From: Haplomitrium mnioides
Lineage: Eukaryota > Marchantiophyta > Haplomitriopsida > Calobryales
Assembly (NCBI GenBank): GCA_049999725.1
Contig: JBNGIS010032322.1
Span: 146,791-172,186 of the forward strand
Direction: 5' to 3'
Length of the DNA: 25,396 nucleotides
Positions 1-9,949 of this stretch are shown here, piece after piece. The translations under genes were made by a program, and so were the position numbers. A model generated the notes under the pieces. That model did not search any database. It was not told the origin of the DNA and worked only from the letters and a program-made list of their open reading frames with translations. Position 1 is the stretch's first letter; each line of letters begins with the position of its first letter.

Positions 1-32
<32 letters not shown>
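1..32. repeat. (AG)n microsatellite
   Basis: Sixteen uninterrupted AG dinucleotides at the very start of the window. The true array may extend further to the left. Confidence 0.98.
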
Positions 33-33
<1 letters not shown>

Positions 34-1057
34 AATAGGGTTTTCAAATAGCTCTAAACTACCAAGGCTAGTTAGGGCTGGTCCAAGCAAGTCATATTTC
101 AGCACATTAAAAACCTAAAAGCTCAACAAGTCATATTTTCAAAAATTAGATTTCAGCATATAAGATTTAAGCACATAAGATTTTAGCATATTAGAATTCA
201 TGTCTCATCCCATCACATCAAGTTTTAGCAAAACAAAGTTTGAAGCAAGAAGATAATCTGATCTTTGTGGAAAAATGAGAGCCACAAGTTGGACTATAGG
301 TTACAAGAGTTCAAGGTATCTACGTACATCAAATTTTGTGTGGCTATTGGATTTTCTTTTATTTCCAACATGAAAGATCTAGAGATCTTGACAGAACCAG
401 ACATTTGTATCGAGTTGGCAAGTGATGTGCCTATTTTTTGACATTCATATTGTTGTAATATCATGGAAAGGAGTTTCATGCAAAAGAAGAAACATGATTC
501 ATGGAGCTTGAACTTTTGGAGGTGTTTTATGGTGAATATATGTCAGCCGGTTGAAAACATGGCTACCACAATTTTTTACAATTTCAAGCAAATGACCTTC
601 TTTTAACAAGTTAAAGATGCATCAGTTAAGTCCTAGAAGCAAAACAAGGCCAACTAATGGCCAAGGGGGGTAACAACCAGTCATGCAGCAGATTAACAAC
701 TCGATTCAAGGTGCGAAGAGCAAGCTAAGGATCACTAGAAGCATGGCGCGATTACACCAAGAAGAGACTTGCCAAGAGAGTTAAGGGCAAAGAGATTTGA
801 AGAAGAGATAATTTAGGGCTGAGAGGCAAAGATTGGAAGACTCGGCTGGAATCAACGACTCGACGACAGAAGATGAGCTTAAAGCGAGGCAAGGGCTACC
901 TATGTGTTCTCAACTATTGGAGTCGCGACACAACTCAAGGATTGGAAAAATGGAAGGTACTCACATCACACATAGAATTGAATAGAACCACAAAGACGGA
1001 AGGGACAATGCATCAACATTCGAAGGGCAACAACAACACAGAGGAATAGAAGACGCT
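33..1057. other. No gene seen; non-coding
   Basis: AT-rich on the left, more purine-rich on the right. Open frames here are short (about 60 codons or fewer) with no recognisable motif. I see no RNA gene, no clear tandem repeat and no LTR boundary. Confidence 0.6.
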
Positions 1058-2340
1058 TTGCTCCATCGGGTGCTAACGGGTCTGATCGGAGTCCTTCAGG
1101 TTTATTCTTTCGGGTTCATCCTTTTATTGATGTTTTATTGTTTCCATCGGGTCTTAACAAGTTGCGGAGTTGATGAGACAGAGTTGTACTTTTCCGATGG
1201 GCATGGCGGTCCAACTTCCACTTGGAAGACAACAGCGGAAGGCGCTCCATTAAGCTTAGTAAATTATTAGGTTTTACTTTCAAAACGGCAGTCACTCATC
1301 AGGGTCGACCATCAACAATCGAAATTGATTGGGGTTATCGGGTTAAACTAATATTCCTCTTTGGATCAGACCTAGGTTCTGTTCAGAGACGCGCTGATCT
1401 TATCTACATTGGAGTATTTTATCAGATTTGGTTGGAGCCTTCTTCATTGGAGTCTTTCGCTGGCGATTAGACCTATCAACGACTCTCGGTTCCAATCGAG
1501 CTTATCGAGATACACATATATCTTTTTATTGGTTCATTCTATTTTCTATCAGATGACCTATCTATCTTCTTCAGGGTAACTCATTGGGTCAGACATTGGT
1601 CTGTTGCAGATCATCTCATCGGACCAATTATAACTTCATGAGATCAAATCATTGGATGTCCGATCATTGGTACTCTATTAGAGGAAGTCAACTATCGGGG
1701 TCTGCCGTTGCCTATCAGATCAACAGTCAACTGTCAAATCCAATCGAGCTTATCAGATCACTCCAATATTTTTGCTTGGATCTAGGAGATTCTATATGTA
1801 TCAACTTACCTTGCTCGGAACAATTTATTGAGTCGATTTGGTCTTCATCAAAATTGGCTGACCTTAACATCTTTAAACCGATTCTAACTTCATCACATTT
1901 ATTCATCGAAGTTCTGATCATCCGCACTATCAGAAGAAGTTAGTTATCGGGTTTGACCAGAGAAGTCTGTTGTTAACAACTCATCAAGAATGATCGGACC
2001 AGTCCGATCATTCTTTTTGAGCCAACTAATTCATTCTTCTAGAAACAGTCCTATCAACCGACCATTGGAAGACTCCCTCACAATTTGAAAGGAGCCAAGA
2101 ATAGATGTCGCTACCTCAAGATTGACGCTGTCAAAAGAAGAGCACGATGCAGCGATCAAGCTATTAGCGCCAACGGCAATCACAAAGTAGACGTGCACAC
2201 AAATTCACCGGACCTCCTACAACCAAAGCAAGATTCGAATTGCTCGGCACCATGGTCACTAGGCACTGGCTAAATTACAAAGGAGAAACAAGAATCAAAG
2301 GAGCAACAAAATCAGCGCTGCAGAGGGTCCAACTGCTCAT
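1058..2340. other. Gene-less region rich in ATCGG/CCGAT words
   Basis: About eleven copies of ATCGG or its complement lie between 1061 and 2010, together with many ATTGG and ATCAG variants. A 15-base word (CCAATCGAGCTTATC) occurs at 1492-1506 and again at 1740-1754. The short open frames here show no protein motif. It may be U3 sequence of the LTR that precedes element 1, but no second LTR lies in the window to test this. Confidence 0.4.
1986..2015. repeat. Perfect 14-bp inverted repeat with 2-base loop
   Basis: The left arm 1986-1999 (AAGAATGATCGGAC) is the exact reverse complement of the right arm 2002-2015, with CA between them. It would extrude as a nearly loop-free hairpin. It lies in the ATCGG-rich stretch and uses the same word in each arm. 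Confidence 0.95.
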
Positions 2341-2373
2341 TGGCACGAAGCAATGGGCACCTATGGAGGAGAA

Positions 2374-2381
2374 TATATAAA
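2374..2381 (+). promoter_or_regulatory. Possible TATA box of the 5' LTR
   Basis: TATATAAA lies about 0.95 kb upstream of the proposed LTR end and primer-binding site of element 1. That position would suit a U3 promoter. It is a bare motif match. Confidence 0.3.
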
Positions 2382-3320
2382 CATGCCGAAAACACAAAGA
2401 AGGGTCGTCGAATTACAAGGAGTGAAAGTAGGGAGATATAGCATTAGCCCAAGGAGGTTGAGGTAAGAGTGCAAAGGCAAGTGTGGGTACTTTGGGGAGG
2501 AGACTTGGACCGGCAAGGTGGACCCAGGTGAGAGCATGAGGCTCTAGTGTGGGGTGGATTTGCCCAAGCAACAAGAATACTCACGAAGAGCACCACTTCT
2601 TTAGTCATGTGCATCCATAGGCCTAGCATTGGTAGGCTATTACTCTATCAAAAGAAGCCCAGGAAGCTGAGGTTTCAATTGAGAATTGCATCACCCAGTG
2701 AGGCGATCCTCTCTGCTAGCCATAGAGAGTTAGCTCTAGCAAAGCATAACACCAAAGAGGTGGTGTAAGGCTAGTTGAATCTTCTGAGATCGGTTCCTTG
2801 ACTATAGCAAGCAAGCCGAGAGGCTTCCATCTCTTCGAAGGGGAGTGCATGGTAGGAGGGGCGATAAGGATGGAGTGTGAGGTACCGATGGCGGAGAGCG
2901 CCATGTCCCTAGCTAGGGAGTAAGAAATCCAAGCCCTTTGGACGACAAAGGTGAATCTATCTATCTGGCGTGGGTGAGTGGAGTTGCGAGGTGCACAATA
3001 ACATTGAAGAGAGACCTCAGTGGTGGTAGCAGATGGTAGTAAGATAGCAAGGAAGCCAAAGCACGGAAGAAGAAACTCTGGAATAAAGAGGACAATAGAT
3101 TGACATTCATGACTTGTGATATGAAGGCAAAGGAGAGAAAGGATCATTCGGAGGTTGTGTTGTGTGGGCGTGTACAATAAGGAGAAATGGAAGACGATAA
3201 AACCCAGAGGGGTTAATACAGTCTTGAGGCCATCTCATAAAAGAACCATGTAATACAATATCGTCTTTTCTCTCCAAAATTGCATCTTGGGGTGTTAAGG
3301 ACGTAGAGGAGGGGCTGACA
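2374..3320 (+). mobile_element. Probable R/U5 part of the 5' LTR, element 1
   Basis: The stretch ends in CA at 3319-3320, followed by a short AT spacer and then a TGG-starting sequence that looks like a tRNA primer-binding site. Gag coding begins about 150 bases later. This is the expected order for an LTR retrotransposon. The left end of the LTR cannot be placed because the matching 3' LTR is not in the window, so the start given is only the possible TATA box. A 153-codon frame on the other strand (2716-3177) shows no protein motif. Confidence 0.4.
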
Positions 3321-3329
3321 TAAAAATTT

Positions 3330-3346
3330 TGGTGCTAGAAGGAGGG
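3330..3346 (+). promoter_or_regulatory. Candidate primer-binding site, element 1
   Basis: TGGTGCTAGAAGGAGGG starts with the TGG expected opposite a tRNA CCA end and lies just after the CA that could end the LTR. I cannot say which tRNA it would pair with. Confidence 0.45.
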
Positions 3347-3484
3347 CACAAGTTTAAAGGAACCAGAGACCAACCTAGGACCGACAAATGGCCTACACAA
3401 AGTAAGTTGATCACAACAAGGTGGAGATTGCTGACTTGCGGATTGAACTTTCAAGCTTGGAAAGACCAAAAGCCATGAATAGAG

Positions 3485-4838
3485 ATGCGCCCTAGCGGGC
3501 AAGATATTCCTATTTACCCTTCCGAGGAACAACTCGAGAAGACTCCGATGGCTAGATCGCGGAATTTGAGGGAACGTTCAGGCAAATGGGGAATGGGCGA
3601 TTATGACCACAATCTTGCCGGGTGTTTTGAATGGGGAGGCAGGACCTTGGTACCGGGGTCTGCTGGAAGCCAACAAGAACACTTGGCAGCTATTCAAATC
3701 TTTGTTTCTGGTGGAATTCAGAAAGATAGGAGGAGATGATGAGACCCTCATTCGAATTGGGCAGATTGAGATGAAGAAAAAAGAGTCTTTACGAAAATTT
3801 TTGCAGCGATTTCAAAAGCTGACCTGGTGAGCAACACCAGTACCGCAAGATGGGATGCTGTGTTCTTGGTTCATATCAAGGCTACCACGAAGAGTGGGAG
3901 CTTGGGTAAAACAGAGCAGTCTAGAAACCTTTGAAGAAGCGGTGGAAAGAGCAAGATCCTATATCAAAGCCACCGTGTCAAGTTCAAGAAAGAAGATCAA
4001 GGTGAGATATGGGTCAAAAACATCCTCTAGTGACGAGGACCGCAATTCAAATACTGACACAGCGATGGAGTCAGAGTCAAATACCAAAAATAGTGACCAT
4101 TCAAAAAGCAGCGACACTAGAAAAGAAAAAAAGGGAGCAAAACTCATTACAAAAGGAAAGAGAAGAAAGGAAAAATTAATTAGGCCAGAAGCCCAAGAAA
4201 GGAAAGAACACGAAGGCATGAGGACAAGGCAATAATAGAGGAGAACCCCATAAGAAGAATGGGTCATGATTCTGTTGACGACATCAACCGCAAACTGGAA
4301 GCATTATCAATTCAATTTGCAGGAATGGAGGAAAAAGGGAAAAAAAGTAAGTGTCATTCAAACTCATGTGTGGTGCGTCCACTGTGAAAACATGGACACG
4401 CTAGCCACGAATGTCCTCTCAAAAAACCAGTAGTCCAGTACGTGAGAGATGAACCATCGGAGTATGTGAGGGAGGAAGTGGACTACATCTTGGAAGAACC
4501 TCTTGACTACGTGTGTCAAGTGACTAGTGCCCCAAGAAATTCGATAGGCCGACCAGTGATGTTTGGCCAGAACCAGCAAAGTGGATGGGCGCAGCAACGT
4601 CCGGAAAATGCAATACGAGAAAGAATTAACTGCACACGCATTATAGTGTGTTAGAACTGTATGCAACTAGGCCATATTTCTACTGGATGTCCGGAGCCCA
4701 CAAGGCAAGGCTGGGGGATGCCTATAAGACTCTGCACCTCTTGTAAAAAGGAAGGACATATAGCCACTATATGTCCCGTCGCACGCCGTCTAGAGTCAGG
4801 AGGTCTAACTGTACATTCTGGAGTTGCAACAGCAGAAT
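3485..4838 (+). pseudogene. Gag of element 1 with three CCHC zinc knuckles
   Basis: Structural protein that would form the retrotransposon particle and bind its RNA. The capsid-like part (about 3603-3830) has the W...L....W..F...F pattern of the retrotransposon gag family. A long Lys/Glu/Ser-rich linker follows to about 4235. Three CX2CX4HX4C zinc knuckles come next. The first (about 4370-4420) is interrupted by a frameshift. The second (about 4650-4695) has a TAG between its first two cysteines. The third (about 4732-4773) is intact, with residues CTSCKKEGHIATIC. The reading frame changes at about 3603 and again between 4235 and 4442, and a TGA falls at about 3828. The start at 3485 is the first ATG after the primer site in a compatible frame and is uncertain. 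Confidence 0.75.
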
Positions 4839-5036
4839 GAGCCATTGCCAATGTACAATGTGTTCTCACAGAATGGGAACATACCACAAAATTTCCTGGA
4901 TGGGAAGCGCCATCAATCAAAGATTTCTACAAGGTCACCACCAGAGGAGCAAAGGAAAGGAAAAATAGCCGCCAGAAAAAAGAAAAAGCCGACCGACCAA
5001 AGAGGCGAGTTCTACGAGTGGATCGGATTCCCATAG

Positions 5037-5722
5037 ATGAGGATTATGATTATGAGAGGAATCATCCAAAGCTGTTTTATCCAAGGCAAGAGGAGAACGC
5101 TAGAAATTAATTGGAAGCACTCAAGGAGGCGGAGGCTAGAAGGCAGTCATCGAAACGCTGAGAAATTTGTCGAAAAAAAAGTGACACTAAAGACAGAAGA
5201 AAAACCCAAGGACGCTCAACCTGTTCCTTACAACATCAAGCAAGATGTGTGGGATTGCCCTATCAGTGCTACTGTGGGACAATTGATCAAGGACAACACC
5301 ATCTATCGGCGTCAATTAAGAGAATTGCTAATAGGACCCATGAGAAGGAGGTGATTGCCACCAGTGGGAAACACGACTGATGCAATGATGTTGAGCAAAG
5401 ATCAAGGAGCTCCAGAAATCGACATCCAAATTGTGGGGTGCACCTTAACCAGAGTTCTGGTGGACAGAAGTGCAAGAGTAAATATATTGGTGGAACAAAC
5501 AGCACACCAATTGGGTTATCAGACCTTTGAGGCAATAACATGGATTATGAGATTGGTAGATAGGTCTAGAGTGAGACCATTGGGGGCATTAACCAATGTT
5601 CCAACACGAATAGAAGGGGTGGAGAACTTTCTTTAAACTACCTAGTAATGAGACCTGCCAACACGTCACCATACCCTGCTCTTGTCGGTAGACCTTGGCT
5701 TTATGGAGCCAAGGTAAACCAC
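5037..5722 (+). pseudogene. Aspartic protease region of element 1
   Basis: Retropepsin-like protease that would cut the Gag-Pol polyprotein. The frame is open from 5037 except for a TGA at 5352-5354, and ends at a TAA at 5634-5636. It then continues one frame over with the conserved C-terminal part LVGRPWLYGAKV. The recognisable core begins with IDIQIVGCTLTRVLVD, followed by a VRPLG segment about 40 residues on. The catalytic D-[ST]-G triplet reads D-R-S, so the site is destroyed even apart from the stops. Between 4838 and 5037 is Lys-rich sequence that links gag to pol and has no separate domain I can name. Confidence 0.75.
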
Positions 5723-6109
5723 AATTAGGGGACTCAAACGTTAAGGTTCGGAGAACCCAAAACGGTGGTGCACTATGGGCAAACAGAACATCAAGGAGAA
5801 GCTACAGCAGAAGGGGGAGGGGGCTTCGACACTGATTGGAGTATTGAGGATGATTACGATACCAAAGGCACCATATGGGTAAAATATATGGAATAGATGG
5901 TTGAAGAAGATTTGCTGAGAAGTCTGTAGAACATCAAGGGGGAAATGGAGGTACTTGTATACCAAGTAGGACCTATCTAGAACACTAATACAGCCACACT
6001 TGCCCTTGGAAATACCATTGATAACAAAGCAGCGAATAAAGAATCAGAGATAGAAGCACCAAGTGAGGCACCAGAATCAACGGCACTCAAAACATATCAG
6101 TACCATGCA
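5723..6109 (+). other. Protease-RT connecting region of element 1
   Basis: Degenerate coding sequence between the protease and reverse transcriptase, with several stops in all forward frames. An acidic stretch at about 5800-5960 looks like linker. No separate domain recognised. Confidence 0.45.
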
Positions 6110-6835
6110 GTGACCATTTCATCGGAAAAAGCTTTCCAAATCGGATTCGGCCTTGGTCATAAAGAAAAGAGAGCTTTGACTCAAGTACTAAGCAGTTACC
6201 AGGATGTGTTTCCATGGCATCACTCCAACCTCCAAGGAGTACCGATAGAATTCGGAGAGTATCGAATTGATCTAGAGGCCGCAACTACACCAATAAGGCA
6301 GTAGCAATACCGGTTGAAGCCCAAGCTATCATTGATGGTCAAACAAGAGGTGGATTGATTGTTGGAAACCGATTTCATCTACCCTATTTTTAATAGCGAA
6401 TGGGTATCCCTTGTGGTGGTAGTACCGAAACAACATGGACTAGATGGAAAACCCAAGGTCCAAGTTTGTCAAGATTACAGGAAGTTAAATCAGGCCACAA
6501 AAAAGGATCACTACCCCCTACCATTTATGGATGGGGTGTTGGACCTAGTTGTAGGACAGGAATTGTATAGTTCCATGGACAGATATTTAAGATACAATCA
6601 AGTTTGGATTCGCGAGGAGGACCAGCTCAAAACATCCTTTACAACTGACTGGGGAGTGTTTGCCTTTCGGCGGATGCCATTTGGACTCAACAACGCCTCT
6701 GGAACTTTCCAACAACTGATGATGAACCTATTCCATGATTACTTGCGCAAATTCCTTGAAATTTTCATTGATGACTTTGTAATATATGGTAAAACAGGGG
6801 AGCATACAAAAAACTTATGCCTAAGCTTTCAGTGA
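6110..6835 (+). pseudogene. Reverse transcriptase of element 1
   Basis: RNA-dependent DNA polymerase of a Ty3/Gypsy element. One frame runs through the region with a TAG at 6302-6304 and a TGA just before 6359. Visible blocks in order are a VPIEFGEYRIDL-type lead-in, SEWVSLVVVVPKQ, CQDYRKLNQATKKDHYPLP, the region matching LD.FSGYNQ but read as SMDRYLRYNQ, FAFRRMPFGLNNASGTFQ, and the polymerase box F-I-D-D where Y-[IV]-D-D is usual. Substituting the Asp-bearing palm motif and the box Tyr, plus the stops, makes it inactive. Downstream, 6836-7003 keeps the connection-domain pattern of a KLHPSK type but is frameshifted. Confidence 0.9.
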
Positions 6836-7003
6836 TGTCAAGACACAAGGCTCAAGCTTCACCCAAGCAAGTGTTTTTTTTGCAGTAACTGAAGAAATAC
6901 TAAAAAAAAAGTGTTCGCCAAGGGAATCAAAGTGGACCAAGAGAAGGTTAAAGCCTAGTCAGAAGGTACATTTCCCAATAGTTTGAAGGAGATCTAAGGG
7001 TTT

Positions 7004-7495
7004 TTGGGATGCGTAGGGTACTACCGACGGTTCATTCCTCAATTCGTCCTCATAGCTCGACCCCTCATTGAGATGGTGAAAAATGGCCTCGGATGTGCAC
7101 CAATACTTCTGCCGCCCAACTGGGAGAAGGAATTCCATGTAATAGTGGATGTTTCAGGTTTTTGTATGGGATCAGTATTAAGCCAGATGGATGAGAAAGG
7201 AAGAGATCACCCCGTTAATTATCCGAGTTGACTGTTGACCGCCGTAGAAAGGAATTACTCAGCAATAGATAGGGAGGTATTGGGCATTATATACTCTCTG
7301 AAGAAATTCAGACACTATTTGTTACATTATCGGGTAATCTTCTATGTGGATCATGATGTGATTTGGTATATGGTCAGCAAGCCCGATCTAACGGGAAGAG
7401 CGGCTAGATGGATGTTGTTGCTATAGGAATTTGACTATGAGGTCAGGATATGACCAGGCAAACAACATAACAATGCTGATTTTTTCTCGTGGCTA
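7004..7495 (+). pseudogene. RNase H and tether of element 1
   Basis: RNase H domain that would remove RNA from the cDNA hybrid. It follows directly on the reverse transcriptase connection block GCVGYYRRFIPQF. The acidic positions can be placed: D in FHVIVDVSGF, E in the AIDREVLGI block, and D in FYVDHDVIW. A final GKQHNNADFFSWL block, the usual end of the domain in Ty3/Gypsy elements, lies at about 7455-7495. In-frame stops fall after the PVNYPS block (about 7229), before EFDYEV (about 7424) and within the last block (TGA at about 7451). The frame is the same as that of the reverse transcriptase. Confidence 0.88.
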
Positions 7496-8223
7496 ATGCA
7501 TGTGGAAGGAGGCCGAGCAGTGGACGACAACTTCCTTGATGAAGAATTATTCCATATAAGGGAAGGGCGGGCCACTGATTATGGAGATATCAAACAGTTT
7601 CTCCTCACGTGTCAAATTTCTAGAGAATGGACCCATGAGGTAGCAGTTGTGTTTTTAAGAAGAGTGCAGCCATTTTTTATGATCCAATGAGTTCTCTATA
7701 AGTCATGTCCAGATGGACAAGTACGTCGATGCTTAGAAACGGACTAGGCCACCACCATTATGAGGTCCATGCACGAAGATAAGGAAGCCAGGTGCTTTGC
7801 CACCAAAACTACTATACAAAAGATCTTGGCGGCTAAATACTAGTGGCCCACTTTGCACAGAGACACCCATTTCTTTATGAAGCGGTGCGATTCATGCCAG
7901 CAATTGGGACGACCAACCTCGTCTTCCCATCACCCATTAATTCTGATATAGCTCTAGCGCCTTTTGAGAAATGGGGGATTGGCTTCATTAGCTCGATTTC
8001 ACCAACCACCAAAAGAAGGAACCAACATATTTTACTTTCCACTGATTATGCCACCAAGTGGGTGGAGGCAAGAGCTACACACAGAGATCACGCTTATACC
8101 GTGGCGTGATTCTTGTACGAACAAATTTTCACCAGGTTTGGTGCACCTCTAGAACTGGTAAGTGATCACGATACCCATTTTTTGAATCAAGTTATCAAGG
8201 AGCTAACAAAGCACTATCTGGTC
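7496..8223 (+). pseudogene. Integrase of element 1, cut off in the catalytic core
   Basis: Integrase would insert the cDNA into chromosomes. The N-terminal zinc-binding region is at about 7770-7900. Its two cysteines are present in RCDSCQQLGRP, and its first His is probably the one in MHED, but the second His position reads as Cys. After a frame change near 7930, the core shows STDYATKWVEA (first catalytic Asp) and SDHDTHFLNQVIKEL (second catalytic Asp, with H-D where N-G is usual). It ends after HYLV at 8223, where element 2 begins. The catalytic Glu and the C-terminal domain are missing. Stops at 7688-7690, about 7744, 7841 and 8107 confirm decay. Confidence 0.88.
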
Positions 8224-9371
8224 TATGAAGGCATGAGATGGTTTGAAAGAATTTGAATGATAGTAGAACACTATCATAGAATAGAATGCATTATAATGAA
8301 GTATGGAGAAGATTTAGAAGTTATTAGAGGAAACTTGATTTGATTAGTTTTTTTCAATATGTGTAGATATGAGTACAGAGTGAATTTTGTTCTTATTAGA
8401 GATGTTTAGATGCTGATATTTCATAATGAGATATAATATTGCTTAAGTAACAAGTAGAAATTTATAGAATAGGAAAATCTCTTCTAAACCGAAAGTTATA
8501 ACCGGTCAAAGTTACAAAAATTAGCTGCCAAAAAGTCAAAACAAAGAGTATCTACAAATTAGGTAATACAAATATTATTATATGAGTAGAGAGCTTACTT
8601 GACAATCTTTCCAACAAGGTATAGTATAGGTGAATTGACTAAGTATTAATGACTTTATAGAGATTCTTCTAGAACAGACTAAAGAGGAGAAAAGTCAAGG
8701 AAAATCAATTTTTTCTTTGACTTATTCTTTGAGAGAATCTCGAATTATCATCTTAGGAACTTTTTTGTAGGAAAAACTACAAGGTAGAAAAGTATTGAAT
8801 CAATTGTTGAGATTTTTGGACAAGAGAAGCTTCAAATGAGAAGCTTCTTCTTGAAGAAGAAAGCAAAAGGTGGAGATACTTAAAGACTACTTTTAGGATT
8901 TAATAATTAGAGAGATAATCACCTTGGATTCTTTACCTAGGGTGATAGAATATTTAGTTTTATTCCTAGTAATTATCTAGACTAGTATACAAGGAGGAGG
9001 GGAAGAGAGAAAGGGAACTTGGTTTTCATTTAGAGATTTTAGATTTGAAAGTTGTGATTGACCTTTGGAGAAGCGCTTAGAGGAGCTGCTTTGAAGACTC
9101 ATTGGAGGGCAAGCACTTGAGGAGTAGTCTTTCATAGAGTAAGGAGTGTGTTGGGAGTTAGAAGGGTGAGAGCAAGAGTGTTTTGTGCAAGAACATTTGG
9201 AGTTAAGAGTGAGGATTTCCACAATATTTTTGTATCGAGTATTCTTCCTTTGTAGATTTTGTTGTGTTGTGTGTTGATGATTGCAACCACACTTCAATAC
9301 ACCTCTCATATTCAATGTGCACTCAACATCAAAGTCACATGAAAAGAAACTAACAAAACCGTTTATTCACA
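8224..9371 (+). repeat. 5' LTR of element 2, about 1.15 kb
   Basis: The start is set by alignment with the 3' LTR, which begins TGTGAAGGC right after a polypurine tract; here the first bases read TATGAAGGC. The end is set at the CA (9370-9371) five bases before the primer-binding site. Open frames inside, including one on the minus strand at 8977-9315, have no protein motif. Confidence 0.85.
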
Positions 9372-9375
9372 TTTT

Positions 9376-9393
9376 TGGTTCCGTTGCTGGGAC
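9376..9393 (+). promoter_or_regulatory. Primer-binding site of element 2
   Basis: TGGTTCCGTTGCTGGGAC follows the LTR end. It resembles the tRNA-Asp-type primer site TGGCGCCGTTGCCGGGGA that I recall from Athila-like plant elements, with several mismatches. The tRNA assignment is tentative. Confidence 0.7.
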
Positions 9394-9949
9394 CTTATTA
9401 ATGAGAGGGCAAGAAGGAGGTGATTGGGCTTCATCATGTTGAATGTCAAGCGAGGACGTGACGGGAAAGTGGCCAAGAATTGGGGAAATTTAAAGGAGGA
9501 TCGATAGCTCATCGCTGCCACACAACATTGAGTTGAAGAGATTCATCAATTTAGTGAGCTATTATTAGTTTTTGATAAGTGATTTTGCTTATTTGGCAAT
9601 ATATTGTATTGACAATTGTACACTCCAACGGAATAGGTTTGGACCTTGGAGGATGAATGAACATTTCATCAAATCAAAAAGAAGGTGCTCAACGGCCTCA
9701 ACAGATGATTAAGAAATGAACATTGTCGTACGAGTGTTCATTGTAGCCAAAACACATATGCATCAAAGATTGGTGGAACAATTTGGAGTGGAACGAATGG
9801 ATCAAATTTTGGCGGATCCAAATCCATTTGTTTTCTCAATTCTAATTCAAGCTTTTTATGAGGTGGAAATTTTTGTGTTGTGGTAGATGTGGTAGGTGTG
9901 GTAGGAAGGAGAAAGCGATCAAGAAACAACACCAAGCTATCCAATCAAG

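Larger units (their letters stand above)
3330..8223 (+). mobile_element. Element 1: decayed Ty3/Gypsy retrotransposon, truncated
   Basis: The order is primer-binding site, gag with zinc knuckles, protease, reverse transcriptase, RNase H, integrase. Integrase after RNase H is the Ty3/Gypsy order; in Ty1/Copia integrase precedes reverse transcriptase. Much of pol can be followed in one forward frame with several nonsense codons and a few frame changes, so the copy is dead. It stops inside the integrase core at 8223, where the LTR of element 2 begins. The rest of the integrase and the 3' LTR are absent from the window, so the clade and any chromodomain cannot be determined. Confidence 0.9.

Noticed and set aside
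2716-3177. Minus-strand frame of 153 codons
   Set aside because: It is the longest frame in the left region but has no domain, no supporting context, and lies antisense within the probable LTR of element 1.
3330-8223. Integrated pararetrovirus as the source of the gag-pol region
   Set aside because: The presence of an integrase after RNase H, and the LTR/primer-site context, fit a Ty3/Gypsy retrotransposon. No movement protein or virus-specific domain is seen.
8977-9315. Minus-strand frame of 112 codons
   Set aside because: Lies entirely inside the 5' LTR of element 2 and has low-complexity composition with no motif.
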